Source of the DNA: an uncultured Collinsella sp.
Lineage (GTDB): Bacteria > Actinomycetota > Coriobacteriia > Coriobacteriales > Coriobacteriaceae
Length of the DNA stretch: 52,248 nucleotides
Reading direction: 5' to 3'
Assembly: GCA_900544845.1 (NCBI GenBank)
Contig: UQWV01000005.1
Span: forward strand, 1 to 52,248
Positions 24,625 to 32,805 of the stretch are shown piece by piece. The notes beneath the pieces are model-generated. The model was not told the DNA's origin and did no database searches. It worked only from the letters and a program-made list of their open reading frames with translations. Each line of letters begins with the position of its first letter. Positions within the stretch are counted from its first letter, which is position 1. Made by a program: the position numbers and the translations under genes.

Positions 24625-27342
24625 TCAGTTGTTATTGCCACCATCGAGCAATGCCTCAAAATCCTTCGCCGGCATGGGGCGGTAGTAGAGGAAGCCCTGA
24701 GCGTAGCGGGCGCCCATTTGTCGTAGCATGTTCGCCTGTTCATTTGTCTCGACGCCTTCGACCTCGACGGGCAGATGGAGCGACTGCGCCATTTCGAGCA
24801 TCGATGAAATGATTTGCGTGCTGCGGCCTTGATCGCGATCGGTGGGTACAAAGGCGCGGTCGAGCTTGATGACGTCGACGTTGACGTTCTTGAGCATCGC
24901 GAGCGTGGACTGACCGGTGCCAAAATCGTCCATATAGGTCGAGAAGCCGCGGGTGTGCAGGTCGGCCGTCAGTTTGTCCACGGCCTCGGACTCCCCCGTA
25001 TAAGCCGTCTCGGTGATCTCGATACGCATGAGCTCGGGCGGTAGGTTGTATTGGGCGGCGAGCGCCCCCATATGCTCGGCAACGTCGCAGGCAAGGATAT
25101 CCACGCGCGACACATTAAGCGAAACCGGAACCACACGAAGTCCTCGATCGATGCGCTTGCGCAGCCACGAGGCGACACCCTGCCAAATGTACTTGTCGAG
25201 CGTCACCACAAAGCCACTTTCCTCGAGTGCGGGGATAAACGTTGCGGGCGAAATGAGAGAGCCGTCCTTGTCAATCCAGCGGGTGAGTGCTTCGGCGCCA
25301 ATAATCTCACCGGTTTCCATATCGACCTGGGGCTGCAAGTGGTAGGTAATACGACCATCTGAGAGCGCGTACTGGAATTCGGTCAGCGTGTGGTGGAACG
25401 CGACTTCGCGCTCGTACTCCGCGGGGCAGAAAATGGCAATGCGCTCCTTAAAGTCGTTTTTTGCGCGCCGATTGGTAAACATGGCCTTTGCCTGCGCATC
25501 GATGGTGATCTCCTCATTGGAGTCGATGGGGTAAACGCCCATGGACGGCCAAAAACCTACGCCGTCGTTGTGCTTGGCTACAGCCTCGCGCACGCGCGCA
25601 TAGACACGGTGAACGAAATCGTGCTCAAAGGGTATGAGCAGACAAAAGTCGTCTTGTCCCCAGTATCCCGCGACACCCATGTTGGCGTTCTCGATATCCT
25701 TGAGCACCGTGCCCACATCGGCAAGCATACGGTCGCCTTCGGCCTGTCCATACCATTCGTTAAATAGGCGCATGTGGCCCATGTCGACGGTGGCGATACA
25801 CCAAGCGCCGTCGCGCCTTGCCTTGATGAAGGCATTGGCACGGCGCATAAACTCGCTGGGGCGGTAGAGGCCTGTGAGCATGTCGAGGTGCTCGGCGACG
25901 GCGCCTTTGCGTTCCATCTCGGGTATGGGCAGACTGTCGTTGGGAACAAGTCCGCCGGCCGTGCGAAGGCGACGATCGAGTTCGCCCAAAACAGTCGATG
26001 CTTGGGAGTCCAGGCGTTCGTAAAAGGTCGGGACGACAAGACAGACGGGAGCAATGGTGTCGCCTGCGATTTGCACAGGAGCGAAAACGGCCTCTTTAAG
26101 GTGGCGGGTCAGTTGCTCGAATGCCTCGTGGTCCAGGTCATTGCTGAGCACGACGAACTGGACGCTACGTGAACGGTAGACCCTGCTCCTGCCGCGGGTG
26201 ATCGACAGCATGCGGCCTGCGTATTCGGCGAGCATGTTGTCGACAGCCTCGGCTCCGTAGAGCTCGTTGAGCTTTGTCGTGCCACGAACGCGCACCGCTA
26301 TAAGGCCCGTCTCGCAACGGTCGCAACGACAGGCGTCGATGGCATTGACCAACATGCGCTGGGTGCCGAGGCCTGTCGCGGCGTCGACGGTTTCGGCAAG
26401 TGAGTGGTTGACGAGCTCGCCAACATAGAGCGAGGGGACATTTTCGTCGCCGTCGATGCGAAACCCGCGAGCACGGCAGAGGACGTAGTCGCCGACGGCA
26501 TTGCGCACACGATACTGCATGACGCGACGGTGCTTGGTGCCGTTATAGACCTGGTCGATGTCGTTGATGTAGGCCTCAAGGTCATCGGGATGCACGCGCG
26601 TTTTCCAGTAATCGCGACAGTTGTCTATGTGCTCCGAGGGAAGGCCAAGATCGCGCAAGGCGCCTTGTGACCAAAGGGTGCGATGTTTGTCCAAGTTCTC
26701 GATAAAGAAATAGCGGCCCTCGTTGAGCATCGAAAAGGCGTCGAAAATGCGATCGCTTATTTCGAAGTCGTCGGCGTGGACTTGCGTGATATTGCGTCGA
26801 TCAAGGTGCATGGCATGACGTAGCTTGTAGTCGTACATGCGATGGTCGGCATCGAGCGTCATGCGATTGGGGGCTTCGCCCAGGGCGGGGTCGGCATACG
26901 ACACTCCATAGCTAAACGAGCGGGGCATCTCGGAATCGTTGTTTTTGAGCAGGACCGTTCGGCAGTGTTCCAGACGTTCGGCGAGGTCGCCCTCGGTCGC
27001 AATCGTAGATAGGATGGCAAACTCGTCGCCGCCTATGCGAAACGCCGCTTCGTCCACTTTCATATACAGCTTGAGATAGAGGCTTACCTGCAAAATATAG
27101 CGGTTGCCCTCGTCATGGCCAAAGACGTCGTTGCAGTGCTTGAGATTGTCGATATCGATGTACGCCATGGTAACGGGGGTGTCCTGCTCCCAGAGCTCCT
27201 CGAGGGAACGGGCAAAGCCGCCGCGGTTGCCAAGCCCGGTAAGCTGGTCGGTAAAGGCAGTCCTAATCAGATCATCCTGACGCTCGAGAAGGTCGCGAAC
27301 GGTCTTTTCGAGCGTTTCGGTGTAATTGCTGGCGGTGTCCAT
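24625..27342 (-). CDS. GGDEF-PAS-GGDEF-GGDEF-EAL protein (bifunctional c-di-GMP enzyme)
   Basis: A 905-residue protein. Residues 104-108 form an intact GGDEF; a PAS-like segment follows; a second GGDEF fold is degenerate (SVQFVVLSND), and a third reads WGQDDFCLL. The C-terminal EAL domain (from about residue 640) has IGAEALTRW, ITETAYT, DDFGTGQSTL, IKLDRAFV and EVEGVETNEQA, so its key metal and catalytic residues look present and it may hydrolyse c-di-GMP. The protein could therefore both make and degrade the second messenger. I chose the ATG at 27342 because the upstream 56 codons look non-coding-like and lie in a GC-poor promoter zone. It is transcribed with, or just ahead of, the shorter GGDEF gene. 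Confidence 0.85.
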   Translation of the reverse strand: MDTASNYTETLEKTVRDLLERQDDLIRTAFTDQLTGLGNRGGFARSLEELWEQDTPVTMAYIDIDNLKHCNDVFGHDEGNRYILQVSLYLKLYMKVDEAAFRIGGDEFAILSTIATEGDLAERLEHCRTVLLKNNDSEMPRSFSYGVSYADPALGEAPNRMTLDADHRMYDYKLRHAMHLDRRNITQVHADDFEISDRIFDAFSMLNEGRYFFIENLDKHRTLWSQGALRDLGLPSEHIDNCRDYWKTRVHPDDLEAYINDIDQVYNGTKHRRVMQYRVRNAVGDYVLCRARGFRIDGDENVPSLYVGELVNHSLAETVDAATGLGTQRMLVNAIDACRCDRCETGLIAVRVRGTTKLNELYGAEAVDNMLAEYAGRMLSITRGRSRVYRSRSVQFVVLSNDLDHEAFEQLTRHLKEAVFAPVQIAGDTIAPVCLVVPTFYERLDSQASTVLGELDRRLRTAGGLVPNDSLPIPEMERKGAVAEHLDMLTGLYRPSEFMRRANAFIKARRDGAWCIATVDMGHMRLFNEWYGQAEGDRMLADVGTVLKDIENANMGVAGYWGQDDFCLLIPFEHDFVHRVYARVREAVAKHNDGVGFWPSMGVYPIDSNEEITIDAQAKAMFTNRRAKNDFKERIAIFCPAEYEREVAFHHTLTEFQYALSDGRITYHLQPQVDMETGEIIGAEALTRWIDKDGSLISPATFIPALEESGFVVTLDKYIWQGVASWLRKRIDRGLRVVPVSLNVSRVDILACDVAEHMGALAAQYNLPPELMRIEITETAYTGESEAVDKLTADLHTRGFSTYMDDFGTGQSTLAMLKNVNVDVIKLDRAFVPTDRDQGRSTQIISSMLEMAQSLHLPVEVEGVETNEQANMLRQMGARYAQGFLYYRPMPAKDFEALLDGGNNN

Positions 27343-27661
27343 GTTGTAAGCGGCTTTCTGAGGTCGGGGCGGATGGCGTCGGGCGAGCTCGTAGTGTACA
27401 CGCGTCGTTGCTCGGCGCCTTGCGTGTATCCAGGCCCCCGCCTTGCTGCGTTGTTGAGTTACTTTGCCGGCTAATGTTCGCTGTTGATAACAGCTGAGTA
27501 GTATAGACAACAGTGCACAATTATATATGGGCGCACATGCTGTGGGCGGCTATTATTCGCCAAACGGCAACGCCTGGGTGCGCATGAAAAATGCGACTGA
27601 GTCGATATATGTTGACGGGTATACTTGTCCCGTTTTAAAACGCAGGAACGGAGATGGTCAC

Positions 27662-28531
27662 ATGGCACAGCCGGATACGACGCGCACGGTGGGGCTTGCG
27701 CTCGAGGGAGGCGGCTACCGCGGTATGTATACGGCGGGCGTGCTCGACGTTTGGATGGAGCGCGGTTTGACCTGCGACCATATGGTGGGTGTCTCGGCGG
27801 GCGCGGCGTTTGGCTACAACTTTAAATCGCGCCAGATCGGCCGTGCCATTCGTTACAACAAGGCTTATTGCGCCGACAAGCGCTATGCGAGCGTGACCAG
27901 CTGGCTGCGAACCGGCGATATGTTCAATGCCGATTTTGCCTATCACGAGGTGCCTATCGAGCGCGATCCCATCGACTTGGAGGCGTATCGCGCCTGCCCC
28001 ATGCGATTTACGTGCGTGTGTACCGATATCGAGACGGGCAAGGCCGTCTACCACGATCTACCGTATGGCGACGAGCGCGATATCGAGTGGATCCGGGCGT
28101 CGTCTGCCATTCCTGTGGCGACGCGTCCCGTTGCTATTGACGGGCATAAGTATCTGGATGGTGGCGTGGCTGATTCTATTCCCAGCGCATGGCTGTTTGC
28201 GCAGGGGTATGACCGCAATATCGTGGTACTCACGCAGCCGGCGGGCTTTGTGAAGCAGCCCAACAGCGTGATGCCCATGCTGCGGCGCGTGTTCCGTCAC
28301 TATCCGGAGTTTGTTGCAGCGCTTGAGCATCGGCATGAGGTCTACAATGCCACGCTCGATGACCTGGCACGTCGAGAGGCTGCCGGCGAAATCTTTGTGG
28401 TGCGGCCGAGCGAATCGGTGAAGGTGCCGTCGCTGTGTCGCGAGCCCGATGAACTTGAGCGCATCTACCAGATTGGTCGCCGCGATGCGGAGGCGACCTT
28501 GCCGGCGCTGGAAGCGTATCTGGCGGGGTAA
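27662..28531 (+). CDS. patatin-like phospholipase
   Basis: A 289-residue patatin-family lipid acyl hydrolase. The oxyanion Gly-rich loop is LEGGGYRGMYTAGVLD, the nucleophile elbow is GVSAG (Ser of the Ser-Asp dyad) and the catalytic Asp is in LDGGVAD. A C-terminal region with LARREAAGEIFVVRPS is typical of the bacterial group with a DUF6363-type tail. It would hydrolyse phospholipids or lipid esters in the cytoplasm. The ATG at 27662 is preferred because GGAACGGAG lies upstream; more distant ATGs lack it. It is divergent from the GGDEF-EAL gene and followed by a hairpin. Confidence 0.9.
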   Translation: MAQPDTTRTVGLALEGGGYRGMYTAGVLDVWMERGLTCDHMVGVSAGAAFGYNFKSRQIGRAIRYNKAYCADKRYASVTSWLRTGDMFNADFAYHEVPIERDPIDLEAYRACPMRFTCVCTDIETGKAVYHDLPYGDERDIEWIRASSAIPVATRPVAIDGHKYLDGGVADSIPSAWLFAQGYDRNIVVLTQPAGFVKQPNSVMPMLRRVFRHYPEFVAALEHRHEVYNATLDDLARREAAGEIFVVRPSESVKVPSLCREPDELERIYQIGRRDAEATLPALEAYLAG

Positions 28532-28542
28532 GGGTCGCATGC

Positions 28543-28588
28543 GGAAAGCGCATCCCGGAATGGAGGCCCAAACTGGGATGCGCTTTCC
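28543..28588. terminator. hairpin between the convergent patatin and thiE genes
   Basis: A 14-bp stem (GGAAAGCGCATCCC with GGGATGCGCTTTCC) with an 18-nt loop, 12 bp past the patatin stop. Only ATTGCTG follows, so termination efficiency is uncertain. Confidence 0.55.
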
Positions 28589-28632
28589 ATTGCTGAAGAT
28601 ATGAGGCTGCGAATCAGCTGTTCGGCCTATGC

Positions 28633-29328
28633 CTATGCCTGCTGCCAGGTGTCGACAAGCTCCTTGGCTGCGGCATGGGGGTCGTCGGCGCTGCAGACGG
28701 CGCTTACCACAAAGAAGCCGTCGACGCCGGTGGCCTTAAGCTGCGGCAAGTCGGCCGTCTTAACGCCGCCGCCCACCACGATGGGCACGGGGCTTGCCGC
28801 GTGGAGTGCGGCAAGGTCCTCAAAGCTCTTGGTGATGATAGAGCCGTCGGCCGCGCGTCCGCAGTCGCGCTTGGTCTCGGTCTCGTGGAGCGGGCCGATG
28901 CCCAGGTAGTCGACCAGGCTCATGTCGGCGGTCTTGACGTACTCGAGCATCTCCTCGCAACGGGCCGAAAGGCCCACAATGGCATCGGGGCCCAGCAGCT
29001 TGCGGCAGACCTCGACGGGAATGTCGCTCTGGCCTACGTGCACGCCATCGACGGCAATGCCCTGCTCGCGCGCGGCAAGCACACAGTCCAGACGGTCATC
29101 GATTAACAGGGCGACCTGACCGGTCTTGCCGGCCTGTGCGATTGCCTGCGCGGCGTCGTCGGTCAGCGCAATGATCTCGCGGGCGCTTGCCACCTTGGAG
29201 CGCACCTGGATGCAGGTAAAGCCGGCATCGAGCGCCTGGGCCACCACATCGCCCACGGGACGTCCCAGCGTGTTTTCGGGGCCGAGTACCAGATAGGCCG
29301 AGATATCAAGGTTGTCGCGGATGCTCAT
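28633..29328 (-). CDS. thiE: thiamine-phosphate synthase
   Basis: A 231-residue TIM-barrel enzyme that joins HMP-pyrophosphate and HET-phosphate into thiamine phosphate. Family motifs: AYLVLGPE, FTCIQVRSK (substrate lysine and pyrophosphate site), LLIDDRLDCVLAA, DGVHVGQSDIP, IVGLSAR, DYLGIGPLHETETKRD and VVGGGVKTADLP. Length is normal. The ATG at 29328 overlaps the stop of the upstream thiamine-binding protein gene (29325-29328), so translation is coupled. It is the last gene of the TPP-riboswitch operon thiM-thiamine-binding-thiE. Confidence 0.93.
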   Translation of the reverse strand: MSIRDNLDISAYLVLGPENTLGRPVGDVVAQALDAGFTCIQVRSKVASAREIIALTDDAAQAIAQAGKTGQVALLIDDRLDCVLAAREQGIAVDGVHVGQSDIPVEVCRKLLGPDAIVGLSARCEEMLEYVKTADMSLVDYLGIGPLHETETKRDCGRAADGSIITKSFEDLAALHAASPVPIVVGGGVKTADLPQLKATGVDGFFVVSAVCSADDPHAAAKELVDTWQQA

Positions 29329-29666
29329 CGTGCTTCCTCCTGCTTTTTGATCTGCGCTTCCATGCGCTCGAGTTTGCCGGTCATGGTGTCGGTAAATCCG
29401 GGTCGAATATCGGCTTTGAGCACGACTTCGGTGCGGATGCCCTTGCTCGCCAACACAAAGGTCGCGTCGCGCACGACCTGCATGACCTCGTCCCAGTCGC
29501 CCTCGATCTCGGTGAACATCGAGGTGGTGCGGTTGGGAAGGCCGCTCTCGCGAATGACGCGCACGACCTCGGCGACCTCGGCGGACAGCTCGTCGCCGGT
29601 GCCGCATGGGGCGATGGCCACGGCGACGAGCGTGTTCATGCCGGCATTGGTTGCGGGTTCGGACAT
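29325..29666 (-). CDS. thiamine-binding protein, MTH1187/YqgV family
   Basis: A 113-residue ferredoxin-like fold protein of the MTH1187 (YqgV) family, recognisable from the VAVAIAPCGTGDELSAEVAEVVRVIRESG start and TSMFTEIEGDWDEVMQVVRDA. Family members bind thiamine and occur in thiamine gene clusters. Its start lies 3 bp past the thiM stop; the ribosome binding site GAGGAGG is formed by the last codons of thiM. It overlaps thiE by 4 bp. A role as a carrier or sensor in thiazole salvage is inferred from the operon. Confidence 0.85.
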   Translation of the reverse strand: MSEPATNAGMNTLVAVAIAPCGTGDELSAEVAEVVRVIRESGLPNRTTSMFTEIEGDWDEVMQVVRDATFVLASKGIRTEVVLKADIRPGFTDTMTGKLERMEAQIKKQEEAR

Positions 29667-29669
29667 GGC

Positions 29670-30509
29670 TTATGCCTCCTCGAGCTCGAGTCGGTTGTCG
29701 GCAATATCCTGGGCGGTTGCGCGGTAGAGCTCGTCGATAAAGGCGACCTTAAAGCTTGCCGGGGCATCGGCGACGGCGGCGGCACGCGTGCCGGCAACGT
29801 TGTAGACGGCGGTGCCGCAGACTGCTGCCGTAAACGGATCGGTAGCACAGGCGTACACGGCCAGCACGCCGCCCTGCGAGCAACCGCAGCCGGTGATCTT
29901 GGACATGAGCGGGCTGCCGCCGTGGGATTTGGCCACGGTCGTGCCGTCGGTAATCAGGTCGACTTCGCCCGAGACCACAACGGCGCCGCCGGTGTAGCGA
30001 GCGAGCGCCACGGCGGCATCGCGGGCGGCGTCGACCGTGTCGGTGGTATCGACACCACGTACGCGGCTCAGATCGGCCGACTCGCCCTCAAGACCCCACA
30101 GGCCGGAGAGTGCGATGATCTCGGAGGCGTTGCCGCGTACGATGGCGGGCTTGTACTGCTTGAGCTCGTTTACCAGCTGGGTGCGCAGACTACCGATGCC
30201 CAGACCCACCGGATCGAGCACCCAGGGCTTGCCGGCGTCGTGTGCCGCCTTGGCCGCGCGGGGAATCGTCTGCTCGTAGATGGGGAAGAGCGTGCCAATG
30301 TTGAGATAGATGGCGCCGCCGCCGGCAACGAGCGCCTCGCCCTCGTCGGGCAGATAGACCATGGCGGCCGAACCGCCCACGGCGAGCTGCGCGTTGGCGA
30401 CAAAGTCGATCGTCACCGTGTTGGTGATGGAGCCGGCCATCGGATTGGTGGCTCGAATCTCCTCTACGGCCTTGACCATATGTTGCTTAAGCTGTTCCGA
30501 ATCAATCAC
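29670..30509 (-). CDS. thiM: hydroxyethylthiazole kinase
   Basis: A 279-residue ThiM that phosphorylates the thiazole moiety for thiamine salvage. Motifs: MAGSITNTVTIDFVANAQLAVGGSAAMV (substrate site), KPWVLDPVGLG, IVRGNASEI and ITGCGCSQGGVLA (anion hole/catalytic Cys region). It starts with GTG at 30509; AAGGAGG sits nine bases upstream. A TPP riboswitch and terminator precede it, so it is repressed when thiamine pyrophosphate is plentiful. It heads an operon with the thiamine-binding protein and thiE. No thiD is seen in this window. Confidence 0.93.
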   Translation of the reverse strand: MIDSEQLKQHMVKAVEEIRATNPMAGSITNTVTIDFVANAQLAVGGSAAMVYLPDEGEALVAGGGAIYLNIGTLFPIYEQTIPRAAKAAHDAGKPWVLDPVGLGIGSLRTQLVNELKQYKPAIVRGNASEIIALSGLWGLEGESADLSRVRGVDTTDTVDAARDAAVALARYTGGAVVVSGEVDLITDGTTVAKSHGGSPLMSKITGCGCSQGGVLAVYACATDPFTAAVCGTAVYNVAGTRAAAVADAPASFKVAFIDELYRATAQDIADNRLELEEA

Positions 30510-30530
30510 TGCACATGCCTCCTTGGCATA

Positions 30531-30562
30531 GAAAAGGGGCGCTGTGCATAGACAGCGCCCCT
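30531..30562 (-). terminator. attenuator terminator of the TPP riboswitch
   Basis: A perfect 10-bp stem (AGGGGCGCTG with CAGCGCCCCT) followed on the minus strand by TTTTC. It lies between the riboswitch and the thiM start, so ligand binding would favour this terminator. Confidence 0.85.
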
Positions 30563-30571
30563 GTAAAGGCG

Positions 30572-30664
30572 GCATGCTCCCTACGCCAGCATTAACTGAC
30601 AGGTTCAAAGGATTGGGCCCTATGCCCTCTCAGCCTTGTGGTTTGCACCGCCGGCACTCCCGCA
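30572..30664 (-). promoter_or_regulatory. TPP riboswitch (THI element)
   Basis: Reading the minus strand, the conserved TPP core is present in order: GGCTGAGAGGG, then CCTTTGAACCTGTCAG, GTTAATGCTGGCGTAGGGA. This matches the pyrimidine- and pyrophosphate-sensing arms of the THI element. It precedes thiM. Confidence 0.95.
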
Positions 30665-30692
30665 TCGAATCTGTTGTTCCCTATACTAGCGC

Positions 30693-30794
30693 ACCTGCCA
30701 ATATGGGACAGGTTTATTTTGGCAGGTGGCAACAGGGGCGCTGCATTTTCCCAGATAAAACCTGCCAAGATAAACCTGTCCCTTATTGGCAGGT
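30693..30794. repeat. paired inverted GGGACAGG elements (BIME-like)
   Basis: A 35-bp unit ACCTGCCAATATGGGACAGG... (30693-30727) and an inverted 51-bp copy (30744-30794, including CCAGATAAAACC) face each other over 16-32 bp. Each forms its own hairpin. The pair resembles bacterial interspersed mosaic elements built from two opposed REP units. It lies between the TPP leader promoter and the HAD gene. Confidence 0.8.
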
Positions 30795-30834
30795 CGGTAC
30801 AATAGATGGGATTAAGAATGACCGAGGGGACTCT

Positions 30835-31743
30835 ATGATCAAACTTGTGCTGACCGATATGGACGATACACTGATTCCAGCCGGGCATGACGGCGCCAGC
30901 GACTACGCCATTGAGGGTATTCATGCCATGCAGGCGGCGGGTTTGCACTTTGGGCCGGTTTCGGGTCGTCAGCCGTCCGCGATGGGCTGGATGTTCAAAA
31001 ACCGTTCCGGGTGTTATTCGACCGGTGCGTTCTGTAACGGCCAGGTGATGTTTGTTGACGGCGAAGTAGTCGCCTCGCGCGCAATCGACAACGATGCTCT
31101 GATGCGTTTGGCCGACTATCTGGAGCAAGAGACCGACGATACATTTCTAAAAGTCTACAGCCTGGGCGATGACTTTTGGGGCAACGATGCCCATTGTGTG
31201 ACGAGTGACCCCGAGCGCGTTCGTCGCGCCATGGAGTCGGGCGGCAACGCGTGGCTCAAAGGCGAAGAGGCCCCATGTCGTCCCGTCGTCGATGACGCGT
31301 CGGTGTTTAAGGCGAATATCTGGAGTGCCCGTTCGCGTGAGGAGCTCGCGGAGCTACGTGAGCGCGTTGCCGCTGAGGTGCCGGAACTCTCGCTTGTGTT
31401 TCCCAACAACCGAGTGCGCCTGTTCGACATCCTTCCGGCTGGTTGGGACAAGGGCTGCGCTGCGCTGGAGCTGGCGCGCGCTTTGGGCCTGACGCCCGAC
31501 GAGGTGGCCGTATTCGGCGATTCTGATAACGATTTGCCCATGATCGATGCCGTTCCTAACTCCGTTGCAGTCGCCAATGCCAACGAGGCCGTCACGGCTG
31601 CCGCACGCTGGCATATTGGCGCTGCGGCAGATGATGCGGTTGCCGGGGCTCTGCATCAGATTGCCGCCTGCGCCGCGACGGGGGAGATGCCGTCGTTTAT
31701 GCGTCAAATGGACGCGGCAGGTTTTGGCGTCACGAACGTCTAG
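30835..31743 (+). CDS. HAD-superfamily phosphatase (Cof-type)
   Basis: A 302-residue HAD hydrolase: motif I DMDDTL with two catalytic aspartates, motif II in the PVSGRQ segment, motif III GWDKGCA and motif IV GDSDNDLPM. The C2 cap and size match the Cof/YidA group, which dephosphorylate sugar phosphates or cofactors. The ATG at 30835 is chosen because GAGGGG lies eight bases upstream; far upstream in-frame starts lack one. The LysR gene follows after 10 bp, so they may be one transcript. Confidence 0.9.
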   Translation: MIKLVLTDMDDTLIPAGHDGASDYAIEGIHAMQAAGLHFGPVSGRQPSAMGWMFKNRSGCYSTGAFCNGQVMFVDGEVVASRAIDNDALMRLADYLEQETDDTFLKVYSLGDDFWGNDAHCVTSDPERVRRAMESGGNAWLKGEEAPCRPVVDDASVFKANIWSARSREELAELRERVAAEVPELSLVFPNNRVRLFDILPAGWDKGCAALELARALGLTPDEVAVFGDSDNDLPMIDAVPNSVAVANANEAVTAAARWHIGAAADDAVAGALHQIAACAATGEMPSFMRQMDAAGFGVTNV

Positions 31744-31753
31744 GGAGAAGGCT

Positions 31754-32650
31754 ATGAAGCTTCAGCAGCTCAGATATGTTGTTAAGGTTGCCGAATGCGG
31801 TAGCATCACCGAGGCCTCGCGCCGGCTCTTTGTGTCGCAGCCCTCGATTACCGCGTCGATTCGCGATCTCGAAAACGAGATGGGTGTGCATATCTTTGAG
31901 CGCACCAACAAGGGCGTCATTGTGTCCGAGGAAGGCGAGACCTTCTTGGGCTACGCGCGCCAGGTGCTCGACCAGGCCGACCTGCTCGAGGGCAAGTACA
32001 AAGGCACGTCCGAGCAGGTGCCGCACTTTAGTGTGAGCTGCCAGCATTATTCCTTTGCCGTTAATGCGTTTGTCGATGTGATCCGCGAGTTCGATGCCGC
32101 GCGCTACGACTTTACCCTGCGCGAGGAGCAGACCCACGAAATTATCGAGGACGTCGCGCATATGAAAAGCGAACTCGGCATCCTGTATCTGTCGGAGCAC
32201 AATCGCGAGGTCATCGAGCGCATGCTTGCCGCCAACGAGCTCGTGTTCGAAGGGCTCTTCTGCGCCACGCCGCATGTCTTCGTCTGCGCCGACCATCCGC
32301 TGGCGGGCCGCTCCAGCGTGACGCTCGAGGATCTGGAAGACTACCCGTTCCTGTCCTACGAGCAGGGCAGCTACAACTCGTTTTACTATTCCGAGGAGCT
32401 GACCTCGACGTTCGAGCGTCGCAAAAATATCCGCGTGCGCGACCGTGCGACGTTGTTCAATTTGGCCATGGGCCTCAACGGCTACACGGTATGCTCGGGC
32501 GTGATCAGCCACGAGCTCAACGGCCCCGGCATTATCTCGATTCCGCTCGACGTGGACGAGTACATGGAGATTGGCATCATCACGCGCAAGAACACGACGC
32601 TCACGCGCTACGGTCGGGCCTATATCGACGCGATTCGTCAGCATATCTAG
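31754..32650 (+). CDS. LysR-family transcriptional regulator
   Basis: A 298-residue LTTR. The N-terminal winged helix (QQLRYVVKVAECGSITEASRRLFVSQPSITASIRDLENEMG) is followed by a long linker helix and two-lobe effector domain. The start at 31754 has AGGGAGAAGG upstream. It lies 10 bp after the HAD gene and directly upstream of the MetE-like gene, whose promoter contains a T-N11-A LysR box (32697-32719). It therefore very likely controls that gene, perhaps in response to methionine/homocysteine status as MetR-type regulators do; the signal is inference. Confidence 0.92.
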   Translation: MKLQQLRYVVKVAECGSITEASRRLFVSQPSITASIRDLENEMGVHIFERTNKGVIVSEEGETFLGYARQVLDQADLLEGKYKGTSEQVPHFSVSCQHYSFAVNAFVDVIREFDAARYDFTLREEQTHEIIEDVAHMKSELGILYLSEHNREVIERMLAANELVFEGLFCATPHVFVCADHPLAGRSSVTLEDLEDYPFLSYEQGSYNSFYYSEELTSTFERRKNIRVRDRATLFNLAMGLNGYTVCSGVISHELNGPGIISIPLDVDEYMEIGIITRKNTTLTRYGRAYIDAIRQHI

Positions 32651-32696
32651 GCTGCTGTGCTCCGCACGGTTCAAGTCTCTTTATGACAGTCCAGAC

Positions 32697-32719
32697 TGAT
32701 ATAGGAAGCATCTATATCA
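32697..32719 (+). promoter_or_regulatory. LysR box upstream of the MetE-like gene
   Basis: TGATATAG (32697-32704), seven bases (GAAGCAT) and CTATATCA (32712-32719) form a perfect inverted repeat with the T-N11-A core of LysR-regulated promoters. A downstream TATATTTT-rich zone is consistent with a promoter. Confidence 0.6.
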
Positions 32720-32805
32720 AACTGTTATAAACGTATATTTTACGATGACCATATGAGCGCTCATACTCTGTCCCAGTAAAGCAACCAATGCAAAGGGAGA
32801 TATCT

